Assembly (NCBI RefSeq): GCF_012489685.1
Contig: NC_080043.1
Location: 59,418,289-59,482,288 of the forward strand
Reading direction: 5' to 3'
DNA length: 64,000 nt
Source: Lotus japonicus
Lineage: Eukaryota; Streptophyta; Magnoliopsida; Fabales; Fabaceae
The notes below the pieces were generated by a model. It was given only the letters and a program-made list of their open reading frames with translations, searched no databases and was not told where the DNA came from. The position numbers were made by a program, and so were the translations under genes. Below are positions 33,903-46,035 of this stretch, piece by piece (the first letter of the stretch is position 1; each line of letters begins with the position of its first letter).

Positions 33903-34394
33903 ATTCGTTCCCGTCTTTAAGCGATAATCCATTAAAGGAAGGTACAGGAAAGACAATACAACTGTGAGAATAGCATGGAATAGGTACGGGAGGAGGGGTT
34001 GGAGCTATGGCATTTTCGCTGTTGGGATGAGCGTTTGAGGCGATTACGACAGAAAACGGTGGGATGAGATTCTGAAGTTCACAACTTGAAAATATAGGTG
34101 TACGAAACCCTTCAATCGACTAAGGGCTGGCATTAGCTACAGGGACAAAAAAAAAAGTGCCCCATGAACAGTGAGATTAGGACTTTCAATTAAGGTTAGG
34201 AGACAAAAAAAAAAGATCACATGACTAATAAAAGATTAATGTTTGTCATGGGAGACCGGAAAAAAAATGATCACATGGCTGATATTAAAATGAATATCTA
34301 AGTTTAAGTGAAAACCAAACTAAACTACTACCTCCGGTTATATTTATAAAAACCGAAAAACTAATTCAAACGGGTTAAGAAATATAGTTAAAGT
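33903..34394. other. Spacer between the SIRE and CACTA elements
   Basis: No gene is assigned. Joining the two flanks of the SIRE insertion leaves a minus-strand open frame of about 100 codons without a clear start, listed under findings. Three A-runs with GACAAAAAAAAAA or similar lie at 34144-34270. AGT at 34392-34394 is the CACTA target duplication. Confidence 0.6.
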
Positions 34395-34744
34395 CACTAC
34401 AACATTTTGGGTCTACGGCAACACCTTTCCTTGCTACGGACGGAAAAGCGTTGCCATAGATGACATTAGAGAACAATTCTGAAATACGTAGCTCTGGTTG
34501 TTAAACAATAACATCGTCCATCAGCAACGCCCCAATAAGTGTACCCTAAGGTCAAGGAGAACGTTTTTCTTCACTTTTCTTTTTCTACGAGATTATAACT
34601 GTTGCGGAATCTAGTAATTTCTAAAAAATGTTCTCTAATGTTATTTGAATAAAAGAGAAAAGAGTTAATTTCAATGATTTAAGTTAAAAAACTTTGACAT
34701 GAAATAAAAAAAGACAAAACCCTATCTCTTCTCTGCGCCGTGAA

Positions 34745-35190
34745 AACCGAAGCTCTCTCTGCGCGAAAATGGATTCTCCGATCGAATCTGCTTCCTCTGG
34801 GTCGTGAAGCTCTCTCTGCGCGATCGAATCCTCCTCGACAAAGCTCCGTTCGTGCTTCAATCGCATTGAATCTTCCTCTCTTTGCTTCAACCGCACCTGC
34901 TTCAATCGCATTGACTCACGTCTCATTCTGCTTCAATCAAACTGTGTCGACGTCCCGATCTCTCTCTCTGAATCTCTCTGCACGAAAATGGATTCTCCGA
35001 TCCCGATCGAAGCTTCCTCTGGGTCGTGAAGCTCTCTTTGCGCGATCGATCTTCCTCTCTTTGCTGCAATCACACCCGCTTCAATCTTCTTCAGTCGCAC
35101 TGCTTCAATCTTCCTCTCTTTGCTGCAATCGCACCAATCCTGCTTCAATCGAGCTTCAATCACAACTGTGTCGTTCAGCCTTGGAGCTTC
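34745..35190. repeat. Degenerate internal repeats in the 5' part of the CACTA element
   Basis: The phrase ATGGATTCTCCGATC followed by CTTCCTCTGGGTCGTGAAGC occurs near 34768 and again near 34988. Shorter units CTTCAATC and TCTTCCTCTCTTTGCTGC recur several times between them and after. Open frames here are by-products of the repeats. Confidence 0.55.
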
Positions 35191-35193
35191 TGG

Positions 35194-35196
<3 letters not shown>

Positions 35197-35252
<56 letters not shown>
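35197..35252. repeat. (TC)28 microsatellite
   Basis: A pure TC dinucleotide run of 56 bases. It lies in what would be the 5' untranslated region of the transposase gene. Confidence 0.95.
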
Positions 35253-35255
<3 letters not shown>

Positions 35256-35872
35256 TTAGATCCTCAATCTTCTGGTCAGATTGAGAAATAGAAGTTTGTT
35301 TACCAGGATCCTGAATCAGTTACACGTTTACTAGGGTTTTAGTCTCTTCTTTTCTTTTTCAATTCAGTTTCTGGTCTAAATATGCATTTGAATTTTGCAG
35401 CATTGCTTCTGTGTTCATATATGATAATCACTGTTAGTTCAATTTCTGGTCTAAATATGCATTTGAATATTGCAACATTGCTTATGTATTCATATTTCAT
35501 ATATGATAATCACTCTCTAGCTGAATGAATTAAGTCATAAATTATTATAACCAGCTCATTTACTTTGATATTAAGTTCTCTCTTGGATTGTAGGCTGTCA
35601 AGCAACTCAAGTAATTTTGTAATAGAGACTAGATTTTAGCCACCTATAAGTTGTAATCTATCACCTCTGCATAGTAGGGGCTGTTAGTTCAATTTCTGGT
35701 CTACATTGATTTCTGGTCTACATTGCTGCAGGACATTGCCAATAGTTCTTCTTAACTCTATAAGGGCGGGTGTCAAGTTTTCCTTCTTCAAGATTGCTTG
35801 TTTGGTAGGTGATGTTCTGCTCCTAAATACTTTTCAGTTTTCGCATATAGTCTATTATTCAATTAACTAATA

Positions 35873-37265
35873 GGCTTATTAGCACTTTTGGTCCCCCACG
35901 TTTTCAAAATGTGTAAAAAGATTCCCCCACGTTTAAAAATAGCATAATGGTACCTCGACGTTAATCTCCGTTAGCAGTTTTAGTCCCTTGTCAATTTTCC
36001 ATCCAAAAACTAACGGTTTTAGCTGATGTGGAATTTTTAATAAAATTTAAATGGATAAAATTAATTAAAAATAAAAAGCCTTTAATAATTAATGAAATTT
36101 TTTAACAAATTAAAACATTATTCTTCATGTTCAAAACCAAACATCATCTTCCAGATCAGGAAAAAAATAACAAACGAACTTCATCATCTTCTCATCTTCT
36201 TCTCCATTCTCTCTTTCTCTTCTTGTTCTTCATTTCTCTCTAATTGTTTCTTCTTTCCGCGGTTAATCCCTTTCCCTAAGCACCTTCACCCGCACCGCCA
36301 CCTCCACCTCTGGGTTCACAGCGCCGCCGTCCCATGAATCTCCACTCCGCGAAGCGCTGCGCCATCACACCTTCGTTGAGCCTCTAGATCTCCAGAATCT
36401 GGGAGGCTTGGGTCGGTTCGGTTCAGACGCAGGACTGGGTTTTGTGGTCGAGGCTTGCAGGGGTGGCCGAGTCTCCAGATCTCCAGAACCCTCTTGCTAG
36501 GTTTAGGGCCTGTACTCGTGCGTGGTGTTAATTGAATCGGTTCTTCTTCTTCCCTTGCAAGTGGCGCGATTACAATGGCAGTTTGGGTTGGTTGGTTGAG
36601 AGAGAAGATAAGGAATGAAAGCAATTGAGATCTGGGTTCTTCTGTCCTTAATCTTTGATTTGCTCTCTTTGCCTTTGATCTCAATCCTTTGTTGTTGGGT
36701 CAGAATGCTTGGCTGATGTTCTGTGTTCATGGATCCGTTTGTCGTTGCATGGTTTCCTTCCCCTGTTCCTCTTTCCTGTTGTTCTGCTGCTTTTGAATAT
36801 CCTTGGTGCTTTCCTTCCCTTGATTCTTTATTGAGTGCTAGTCTGTATAATTTGTGAAATGTTGAAAGATCTGAATTTTTTATCTGGGTTTATTTTGGGA
36901 TTCTAGTGAAGATGAAGATGAAGAAATCTGGGGTTAGATGAAGAAATCTGGGTTGGTTTAATTTTTTACTAGAAATGTATGAAGATGTAAAGATGAATGA
37001 TGAAGATGAAGATGTAAAGAGGTTAGGGTCACGTGAGGGCATGTGAGCTTCTTAAAAAACCGGTTCTCTCTCCTAGTCTTAATGCCACATCAGAAGAAAA
37101 AAAATGCCAGGTCAAACAAAAACGTTAAGTTTCTAACGGAAATGAGGTGGGGGACCAAAACTGCTAACGGAGATTAACGTCGAGGTACCATTATGCTATT
37201 TTTATACGTGGGGGACTCTTTTTACACATTTTGGAAACGTGGGGGACCAAAAGTGCTATTAAGCC
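35873..37265. mobile_element. MULE with captured DNA (Pack-MULE candidate), nested in CACTA
   Basis: The ends GGCTTATTAGCAC and GTGCTATTAAGCC open inverted repeats of about 115 bp with few mismatches. They contain TGGTCCCCCACG and TAACGTCGAGGTACC-type motifs in mirror orientation. A perfect 9-bp target duplication, TAACTAATA, lies at 35864-35872 and 37266-37274, which is diagnostic of Mutator-like elements. No MURA transposase is encoded. The middle (about 36240-36560) is clearly more GC-rich than the rest and looks like captured gene sequence, with open frames on the minus strand (36316-36684, unknown product). Confidence 0.8.
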
Positions 37266-37594
37266 TAACTAATATGTGTACATGACCATTCTATATAATA
37301 TACTACATGACTCTAGTGCTAAGAAAACAAGAGAGAGTAAACTAGTCTCAACTGAAAACTGAAAATTTTGGGACTACCGAGGATTTGAGGTTTTGTTAAC
37401 TGGTTATGAGTTTGCAACACGGTGTACATTTGATTTTTCTATTTCAACTAATTAGCTATTAGTTGCTTTTATTTTTACTGTTTTTAGAAGTTTGTTAATA
37501 CTGTTAACTCTTCTATATAATTACTAAATTGGAGAGTGGCATAAGTTTTTACTCCTCTGTTATGCTTTTTATTTGTTACTTTTTAGTAAACATT

Positions 37595-40500
37595 ATGGAC
37601 AAGGAATGGATGAAACTAGCAAGATACAGCACAGAGTACATTAACGATGTTGAATCGTTCCTAAACTATGCATACACTAAAGGGAAACCGCAAGGAGTGG
37701 AAATTCTGTGCCCTTGTGCTAAATGTCACAATGTTTTTTGGAGGACAAGGAAAGTAGTAGCTGATCATTTAATAGGATACGGATTTGAAAAAGGATATGA
37801 TGGTTGGGTTCGTCATGGTGAGGAGCTAATAAATTCATGTGATGTTGATTGTGATATGGATGATGATGATGATGAGGATGCGATTGATGATATTGATGGA
37901 CTATTGCATGATAGATTTGTTGATGTGACACGAGGAGACTCTGGAGTTAGTGAAGGCCCCAATGAAGTTGCTAATAAGTTCTATAATCTTATTGAAGAGT
38001 CTAAGCAAGAGTTGTACTCGGGTTGTGAAAACTTTTCTAAGTTGTCGTTCACCATTCGACTATATTTGTTGAAGTGTCTTTATGGTTGGAGTAATGCATC
38101 ATTCGATGCTCTCTTAGAGCTACTGAAAGAAGCTATGCCTCATCTGAATATTTTTGATTCATTCAATAAAACTAAAGGCGTAATAAGGGGCTTGGGGCTT
38201 GATTATAAAAAGATTGATGCTTGTCCCAATGACTGCATGCTTTACTGGAAGGATCATGAGAATGACACCTCTTGTTATGTTTGAGGTGCTTCACGGTGGG
38301 TTGAAAAAGCTGATGGAGATAACCAGCATGAGGAGAATATCAAAGCTCACAAAGTTTCTGCTAAAATTCTGAGACACTTCCCCTTGATTCCTAGACTTCA
38401 AAGGTTATTCATGTGCTCGAAGACAGCTAGCTCAACAAGGTGGCACGAAGAAGAGCGTTCAAAAGATGGGAAGTTAAGGCATCCTGTAGATGGAGAGGCA
38501 TGGAAATTCTTTGATAAATGTCATCGTGACTTCGCTGATGATTCACGTAACACAAGGCTTGGTTTGGCTAGTGATGGATTTAATCCTTTTAGATCCATGA
38601 GTTTATCTCATAGTACTTGGCCTGTGATACTGATACCATATAATTTTCCCCCGTGGTGGTGCATGAAAGCTGAATATTCTATTCTATCTTTGTTAATCCC
38701 TGGACCACAATCACCTGGGAAAAACATTGATGTGTTCCTCCAACCATTAATTGAAGAGTTGAAGATATTGTGGGATTCTGGAGTAGAAACATATGACTCT
38801 TCACTAAATCAAACATTCCAAATGCGAGCAGCTCTGTTATGGACTATTAATGACTTTCCTGCGTATGCTATGTTGAGTGGGTGGAGTACAAAAGGAAAAT
38901 TAGCTTGTCCTTGTTGCCATTATAACACGAATTCTACTTATTTGAGGTATAGTCGAAAGATGTGTTATATGGATCACCGTATTTTTTTGCCAACGGATCA
39001 TGAATATAGATCAAATATTAGAGCTTTTAATGGGAAAGAAGAATATAGAACTGCACCAGATTTGTTAAAAGGAGAGGATGTCTTAGATTTGTTAGAGAAC
39101 TTCACTAATATATTTGGAAAGACGCAAAAGAAAGTTACTAATGGTCCATGGAGGAAAAAATCCATATTTTTTGAGTTGCCATATTGGAAGGATAATCTTT
39201 TACGCCATAACTTGGACGTCATGCACATAGAGAAAAACTTATTTGGTAACATCATTGGGACTTTGTTGGATATTCCAGGGAAGACTAAGGATCATAAAAA
39301 AGCTCGTTTTGACTTACAAGACATGGGCATTAGAAAGACACTCCATCCCAAAGTAACCGATGATGGTAGAAATATAATGTTCTCAAAAGCATGTTTCTCC
39401 ATGACTTCAGAAGAGAAAAGCATATTCTGTGGTGTTTTGAAGAATGCAAAGGTGCCGGATGGTTGCGCGTCTAACATTTCAAGATGTGTTGATCTTGCTG
39501 AGAAAAAAATTTCTGGCTACAAGAGTCATGATGCCAATTTTATGCTACATTACTTGCTTCAAGTAGCAGTGAGAAGTACATTGCCTAACCAGGTTGCCCA
39601 CCCTTTAATTCGTCTAGGTTCATTTTTTCGATGTTTATTCCAGAAAGTTATTGAGGTGAGCGATTTGAATATCATGAAATCAGAGATTGCAAAAACACTT
39701 TGCCAATTGGAGACAATTTTCCCTCCTAGTTTCTTTGATATAATGGTTCATTTGCCTATACATCTTTTTGATGAGGTCAGATTGGGAGGGCCAGTGCAAT
39801 TTCGATGGATGTACTTTCCAGAAAGGTACTTGTGTAAATTGAAGGGATATGTTCGTAACAAAAGTCGTCCAGAAGGTTCTATTGCTGAGGCGCACTTGGT
39901 TGAAGAATGTCTAACATTGTGCTCAAGATATTTACATGGTGGTGTAGAGACAAGGCTTAATAGAATGAGAAGGAACGGTGATAGATCTCATCCAAGCCTT
40001 GGTCATCCAATTGGAGGAAAGAAAAAGGGTGAAGTAATTTCACTGAACTACAAGTCAAAAAATCAGGCCCATCGTTATATCTTGTTCAATCACGATGAAG
40101 TTCAAAATTTCATTAGGTAAATCAAAATACTTTTAAGTACTAATTGTAAAAATTCATTACATCTTATTTTAACTGTGTAATTTCAATTGTAGGGAGCATG
40201 AAAATGAAATTGCAAGTGGTAATAAAAGAAAGAGGTGGAGTAAAGCAAAGAGCCAAGGACAAGATTTCATTGAATGGTTCAAAACCCGAGCTTTAATGGA
40301 TGATGTACCTGGCCACCTTAAGGATCTTTCTAGAGGGCCAAATATAATTGCAAGACGCTTTTCTGGCTACGTGATTAATGGTTACCGTTTAAATTCAAAA
40401 AAACGAGAAGAAACACATAAAACTCAAAATAGTGGTGTGACGGTGGTGTCCCTAACCGAAAGCTTTGCAAGCACCAAGGATCAGAATCCGACAACAAAAC

Positions 40501-40988
40501 CAATAACATACTATGGGTCAATTACTGAAATAATCGAGCTAGACTACTATGGTAGTTTTAAGTTTGTGTTATTTAGATGTGATTGGTATCAAGTTGAAGA
40601 AGATAAATACGGATTGACTTGTGTTTATTTCAATAGGAGATGTTATGTGGATGAGCCTTTTGTGTTGCCTACTCAAGTCCGACAATGCTTTTATATTGAA
40701 GATCCTTTTGATTCAAATAGGAATTATGTTATGAAGACCATACCAAGGGATCTTTTTAATATGGTTGATGAATTAGATTCAGATGCCTTGGAATCATGTC
40801 AAAGTGAGCCATTAGATCATGCAGTGAACCTTGCAACAGTTGATTCTGATTGCGAAGTTGAGTTGGTTAGGGATGATATGCCTCCAACAATTACTGAAAA
40901 TCCGTTGCTTGAGTTAGAAGACTTTGATTTTGACATTCAATCTGAAGATTCTGATTTTGATGACACTTTGTTGGACTACATGGATTGA
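37595..40988 (+). pseudogene. CACTA tnp2-type transposase, one nonsense mutation
   Basis: The likely start is ATG 37595 (MDKEWMKLARYSTEY), just after an acceptor-like TTTTTAG. The transposase-associated domain (about 37595-37850) has a C-x-C-x-x-C zinc motif (CPCAKCHNVF). A TGA at 38282-38284 interrupts the frame inside CYV-stop-GASRW, where the family has cysteine. The frame then continues unchanged through the tnp2 catalytic core (38384-39300, motifs GWSTKGKLACPCC and RHNLDVMHIEKN) and the DUF4218-like region (FDIMVHLPIHLFDEV). An intron at 40117-40192 (GTAAAT...TTGTAG) joins in phase to 40193-40988, which holds a DUF4216-like region (SITEIIELDYYGSFKFVLF). Apart from the single stop the gene is open throughout, so inactivation looks recent. 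Confidence 0.85.
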
Positions 40989-41082
40989 TGTATCTTTGTC
41001 AATTTTTCCCCTTTGTACAATGTTAGTTTGAAGCTGTGATTACTTTACATTTGGTTGTGAATCTAATGCAAAATTTGACCAA

Positions 41083-41398
41083 CAAAAAATACAGCAGCAG
41101 AGGCAGCAACCGGTGAACTCTTCGAAATCTAACCAAGAGGATCATTCTGATGAACAAGGCTCCAATAAAAAACATATGATGCAACCATTGAGCACTAGAA
41201 TAGCACTACAAGCAACTAGATCTACTCAAATTCAAGGCATAAGAGAAGATCAAAGGAAGAACCATGTGAGATTTAGTAAATCAGTTCAAGTAGAAGAATC
41301 CTCCTCTATGCAACAAAAAATACAGCAGCAGAGGCAGCAACCGGTGAACTCTACGAAATCTAACCAAGAGGATCATTATGATGAACAAGGCTCCAAGA
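41083..41398. repeat. Direct repeat of about 85 bp in CACTA gene 2, exon 1
   Basis: The units near 41083-41168 and 41311-41396 share CAACAAAAAATACAGCAGCA, then AACCGGTGAACTCT and AACCAAGAGGATCATT. They encode QQKIQQQRQQPVNS-type glutamine-rich sequence twice. Confidence 0.8.
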
Positions 41399-43605
41399 AA
41401 AAAAAGGTTGCTCCAAAGTGTGCTTCAATGCCACTTAATGAGTATATTAATAAGAATATCCATGAACTTGAAATAGAGCACTCAGAAGATGAACAAAGTG
41501 AAGATAACGACATTAATGAAGAAGTTGAAGGGGAAAGTAATGATTGTACAAGTGAAGGTAACATTTTCTTTCGTGGCAGTCTTCTTCTAGTTACTTTTGA
41601 GCTTATGGGGTTTCAGATAACAAATTGGATTTAGTATGAGCTTTTACTTAGATTATCATTTTGAATTTCAGTACCCAATGAGCTGATATCATTTTGAATT
41701 CAAGGTTTATCTGCATATTTCCACTGCTGATCCAGTTTTGGTAGCAATCATGTGTGTAGCAAATGCCAGTTAGTGTTTTGTCAAGAACCATGTACTTGGA
41801 AAACTTTGTTCTATTGCTTTTGATCTTTGTGTGTGCACTTTTAATTATCTTTCTCAAAACATTGTTTATGATATAATGTTGATTAGGGACAGCATCAGCA
41901 TCAAAAAGAAAACGAGGAAAGACAAAATGCAAAAATGTTCATGCACGCTCGGTTGATGATAGAGAGGAAATCATCTTGAATGTGGAAGGAGAACCTGTTG
42001 GACCAAATCAAAAGATAGTTTCTGAACTTAGCAGTTTCTTGGGAACAATAGCAAGAAGTGCAGATTTGTGTCCTCTCACTTACACTAACTGGAAGGCTAT
42101 ACCAGATAAATCTCACATATGGCAGTTTGTCAATGTATCAAGTTATTTAGTTTTGTATGTTCATTTAAGAACTTCAATAAATTAGATCTTGATTATTGTG
42201 TGTCTCTTTGATCTTTTTTAGAGTAAATACGACATTCCAGAGAAGGGGAAGAAGGTTGTGTTTGCTATAATACGTGATGCTTGGAGGCGCCAGAAATGCT
42301 CCATTAAGAAAAACCACTTTAGCAAGTATAAGAACATGCATGACCGGCTGAAAAATCGTCCTGAAGACGTACCAGAGGCACACTTTAGAGAGTTGATAGA
42401 TTATTGGAGGCTTGAAGCAATTAAAGTAAGATATATATACCTACAGTTCTTTGATATTTTGTTATTTTTTCATGTGTAATAATTTTTTAATATTAACACA
42501 GGAAATCAGTGCCAAAAATGCTAGAAATATAGCACAGCAGAAATGGAGACACCGAGTGGGGCCTATAAGCTTTGCTTGTATAAGGGAGAGATTGGTATAT
42601 CATTGTCATTGTAATAAGTGGGCATTTAAATGTGTATGAATTTTCTGCTAAAATCATTGTCTTGATGCAGCGTGCAAGCAAAGAGGATGGAGAGAGCCCT
42701 ACTCAAGCTGATATTTTCATTGAAACTCGTAAAAGCAAGAAAGGAAAAAAGGTGGATGAAGAAACAAATAATGTGATTGTAAGTTTCTTTCTTTGATTTA
42801 TTTTTTTGAATATGATTATGCATATCCTCAACTAACATTACTTTTAAATTTGGTAGACAAAACTTCATGACTTGGTTGAAAATTGTGATCAATCTTCTTC
42901 TGAAGCTTTTAAGCAAGTGTTTGGCGACGAAAGACCGGGGAGAGTGCGATGCTACGGGAGAACTATGACACCAAGTGTCTTCAAAAGGAATAATGAAATA
43001 GCTGAAATTGAGAAAAAAACATGCGAAGGAAGTTCAACATTTAACTGATAAGGTGCATGACATGGAGGCAAAGCATGAGGACATGGAGCGAAAATTTCAA
43101 ATTCTTCTACGGACCACGCTGAACCATACTGACAACGCAGTTGATTTGGATGCTTTAGCTGCCTTGTTACTCCCCAGTGATGACAATGGCCCTCTACATT
43201 CATCTACATCTGTACATGCTCCAAATAATCAAGAGGTAAAGTAGAGTTGCATGCTATTTTTCTCTTCTGATTTGATCTCTTTGTCATATTCATGGATTTA
43301 TCATTGGGAGGCTTGGAAGATCCTCAAAGTTCTGTTGTTGTGTTTTGTAATCAAGAGGGATTTCACTATTTTCAGCAATGAAGATGCTAGTTCCTACCAT
43401 ATTCTTACTTTGGTTTGCTTAGTATTGAACAGTTGGCATGCCTGCCTAGTAGAAGCTGAAACATGAAAACTAGTTTATTTTCTTATTCTAAGTCTGGTAA
43501 TTGAATGTAAACTATTCATGTTCCCTTGTACAGAAGAAAGGCCACAATCATGGTGCAACGGCCGAGACGTATTTTCTCAATTCTTCGTCAAATGAATTAG
43601 GATGA
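41083..43605 (+). pseudogene. CACTA second gene (Transposase_24 / TNPA-like), one frameshift
   Basis: Seven exons with canonical GT-AG borders can be read: exon 1 to 41557, then 41887-42134, 42222-42426, 42502-42594, 42671-42778, 42857-43236 and 43534-43605. The start of exon 1 is unclear; the frame is open before 41113. Exons 2-4 form a Transposase_24-like DNA-binding region (SELSSFLGTIARSADLCPLT, then KYDIPEKGKKVVFAIIRDAW). Exon 6 contains RCYGRTMTPSVF and, one frame over, a coiled coil (HLTDKVHDMEAKHEDMERKF). The frame change falls in an A run near 43013-43019, where one extra base would explain it. Exon 1 carries a direct repeat of about 85 bp. The product would bind subterminal repeats with the transposase. 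Confidence 0.75.
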
Positions 43606-44605
43606 TTTGGCCATCATTTTTCACTATGCTTCTTTATTGAATGTAAATTTTTTTTTCTTGTTACACATGTTTTATGTACTTCACAGTGACTGATATATAT
43701 GTATATATTTTTTGTTTGTAGCAAAATGATGGTGGCATGATGGCGGAAGAAGATGATGCTACACTTTGATGGTGGAATTTGGATCCTGTAGTTTGGATCT
43801 TTAGTTTGGATCTTTAGCTTATTAGTTTGGATTATTAAATTTGTTGGATTAAATGGATTAAATTTTCCACTCCTTGTTGGATTACGTGGATTCAGATGGT
43901 TATGAAGGATTGCAAGATTCTATCTGATAATTTCTACACAAGTCAGTTGCTGCAGGTTAAAAGGAATTGCAACTAAGCTGCTGATTTTATGTCAAAATAT
44001 GCTCTTTCTTTTGTTAATCATGTATGGTTCTCAATATGGGTCCATGCGGTCTAGGACAAATTCTGTTAGTTGACTGTATTCAATTTCCATTTCAATGAAT
44101 GAAATACTATTTTAATTAGCAAGTATATAATTGTATTCAATTTGATGACAATATTTTTTATGAATCTCCCCATATCAACAAAAGACCAATTTCCTTATAA
44201 AATAGAACATTTTCAACTATTGACAAAAAAAAGAACATTTTCAACTTCACTGCAAAAAACTGTCCTCTTAGGTAGAAAAGGCAACGCTTCTGGTATAGCG
44301 AATGCTACTGCTACACTTTAAGATCTGTTCTAAAAAACATAAGAGAACGCTTTTCTCTTGTTATTTACGAAAACGTCCGCAAAAGTGTTTCCGTAGGGAA
44401 ATTGGAAAAACGTTTCCCTATCAGATAAAGGGCTACGCTTTAACCCCAAGTGTTGCGCTATATTATGAAAAACGTTCTCTTAGGCTTAGGCAACGCCTCA
44501 GACAACCACACTTGCAGAAGCGTTTCAGAAACCAAAGGGAACGGTTTTTTGAGATTAGGCCACGGTTTCTGGGCGTTGCCGTAGACCCAAAATGTTGTAG
44601 TGAGT

Positions 44606-46035
44606 TGTTAATTGCATAAATTTTGTTCTCAATTAATATTGAACTTTTGAAATTGTCCTTAACTCGTTTTTCTTATTTTATGTGTAATAGTAATGCTTAG
44701 GAGAGTAGAAAGAAAGAGAAAGTTCAATTAAATAATTCTCTTATCATAAAATAATTGCGGCACCACAAACTGCAAGTTGATTCTTATAAAAATGATCAAA
44801 GTAAAACTATTATTTAGTTCTTATAAATAAAATCATACGTACTAAGCAATGAAGTTTTGATAAGAAAATAAATAGCATAACATGCAACTTATAATGTAGC
44901 ATTACTCTCAAATCGCAATAATGAACTATATAGTCAATTGTTAACTATACATCACCTTTCTATCTGAACACACTTTAACTCCTAAGTTTAAGAAGTTTGT
45001 GCCGGAGAATATTTCGTTACATAAAGGTTATACCCGCGCGATGCATAGAGTAACATTTTATAATTTATGAAAATGAATTAAATAAGTTACACATTTTACT
45101 CATTTTAATTGTTATTTTTACTACTATAATTTAAAATTTTATTATGTAAATATTACATATAAATATATATATTTAAAAGTGTTATTATAATTATTTTTAC
45201 TACTCATTTTAATTGTAAGATTTTTAAAGTGTTATTGTAATTATTTTATAATAACGTTATTATTTTTAGTTTATGCCTCAAGACTCAACTTACACCGAAG
45301 ATAAAAAGTTTACATTAATAATATTTTTTTGGTAATGTACCGAAATATAAATAATATTATTTATCTATTAGATATGTTATTTGACAATAGAGATTTAAAA
45401 TTAGTCTCTTAATACAAATAAAAAGCACTGGATGAAACTCATGCAATGCATGTGCAATTTTTCAATTTGGAGTTTTTTTTTATCAGCCAAGGGAGCAAAC
45501 TCATCAAAAATCCCTCACCCTTGATGTCCCTCATGCCATACTTCCGATGTTGGTAAGAACCAAGAGCAATCATCATTTCTACATAACAATAACATCGAAG
45601 AGTAAAATGAAAAACATACAAAGTGAAAATCGAAAGGTAATCTCCTTATCTTCACTTAAACGCCAAACTTAAAAATTAAACCGAACCAGCATCATATGGG
45701 GAGCATGAGGGACATGTAGGAAAAAGCAATACCATCATATTTAGAGTAGCTATCAGGGTGAATTGAACATCATAAAGTGGACAAAAAACACATATATTGA
45801 ACTGAGGAGTAAAGTTCAAAACTTTTTTAAAGAAAAGCAAAGAAAACATCAGAACTTTGCTTTCAATTCATTATGTCAGTAGAAATGAATATACTATAAC
45901 AGATAATACGTTTGCATGAAAAAAATTAAACATAGTGTTTTTTTCCTTTTCTTTTTGGGTGCCCTTTGAGGTCTTGTCTTGCCAAGAATTATATATAAAG
46001 ACCTTAAAGTGTAGTGCAAACTTTGAAGTGGATCT
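44606..46035. other. AT-rich spacer without a gene
   Basis: No coding sequence is recognised. A motif TACCCGCGCGATGCAT at about 45030 resembles the left arm of the palindrome at 12003-12019. Confidence 0.55.

Larger units (their letters stand above)
24592..34055 (-). repeat. Second copy of 15024-24491, probably an assembly duplicate
   Basis: The segment repeats the SIRE element from its coiled-coil tail through gag, the 5' LTR, the ATTCG duplication and about 150 bp of host flank. The offset is 9562 bases over the whole central part, where pol and most of the env-like ORF are identical. Single-base indels accumulate only near the gap: between about 25330 and 26175 in this copy and between about 21890 and 24460 in the first. 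A real second insertion would not carry the same host flank and target duplication. Confidence 0.85.
34395..44602 (+). mobile_element. CACTA (En/Spm) DNA transposon, 10.2 kb, complete ends
   Basis: The left end begins CACTACAACATTTTGGGTCT and the right end is its reverse complement. The terminal inverted repeat is 28 bp without mismatch. The 3-bp target duplication AGT lies at 34392-34394 and 44603-44605. Subterminal DNA at both sides carries repeated GGCAACGC- and AAAACGTT-like motifs, as expected for transposase binding. The element encodes a tnp2-type transposase and a second multi-exon gene in tandem on the plus strand. A MULE is nested in its 5' part. Both genes carry a disabling lesion, so the element is probably non-autonomous now. 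Confidence 0.93.

Noticed and set aside
34740..35291. 183-codon ORF in the CACTA 5' region
   Set aside because: The translation is a product of internal repeats and a (TC)28 run.
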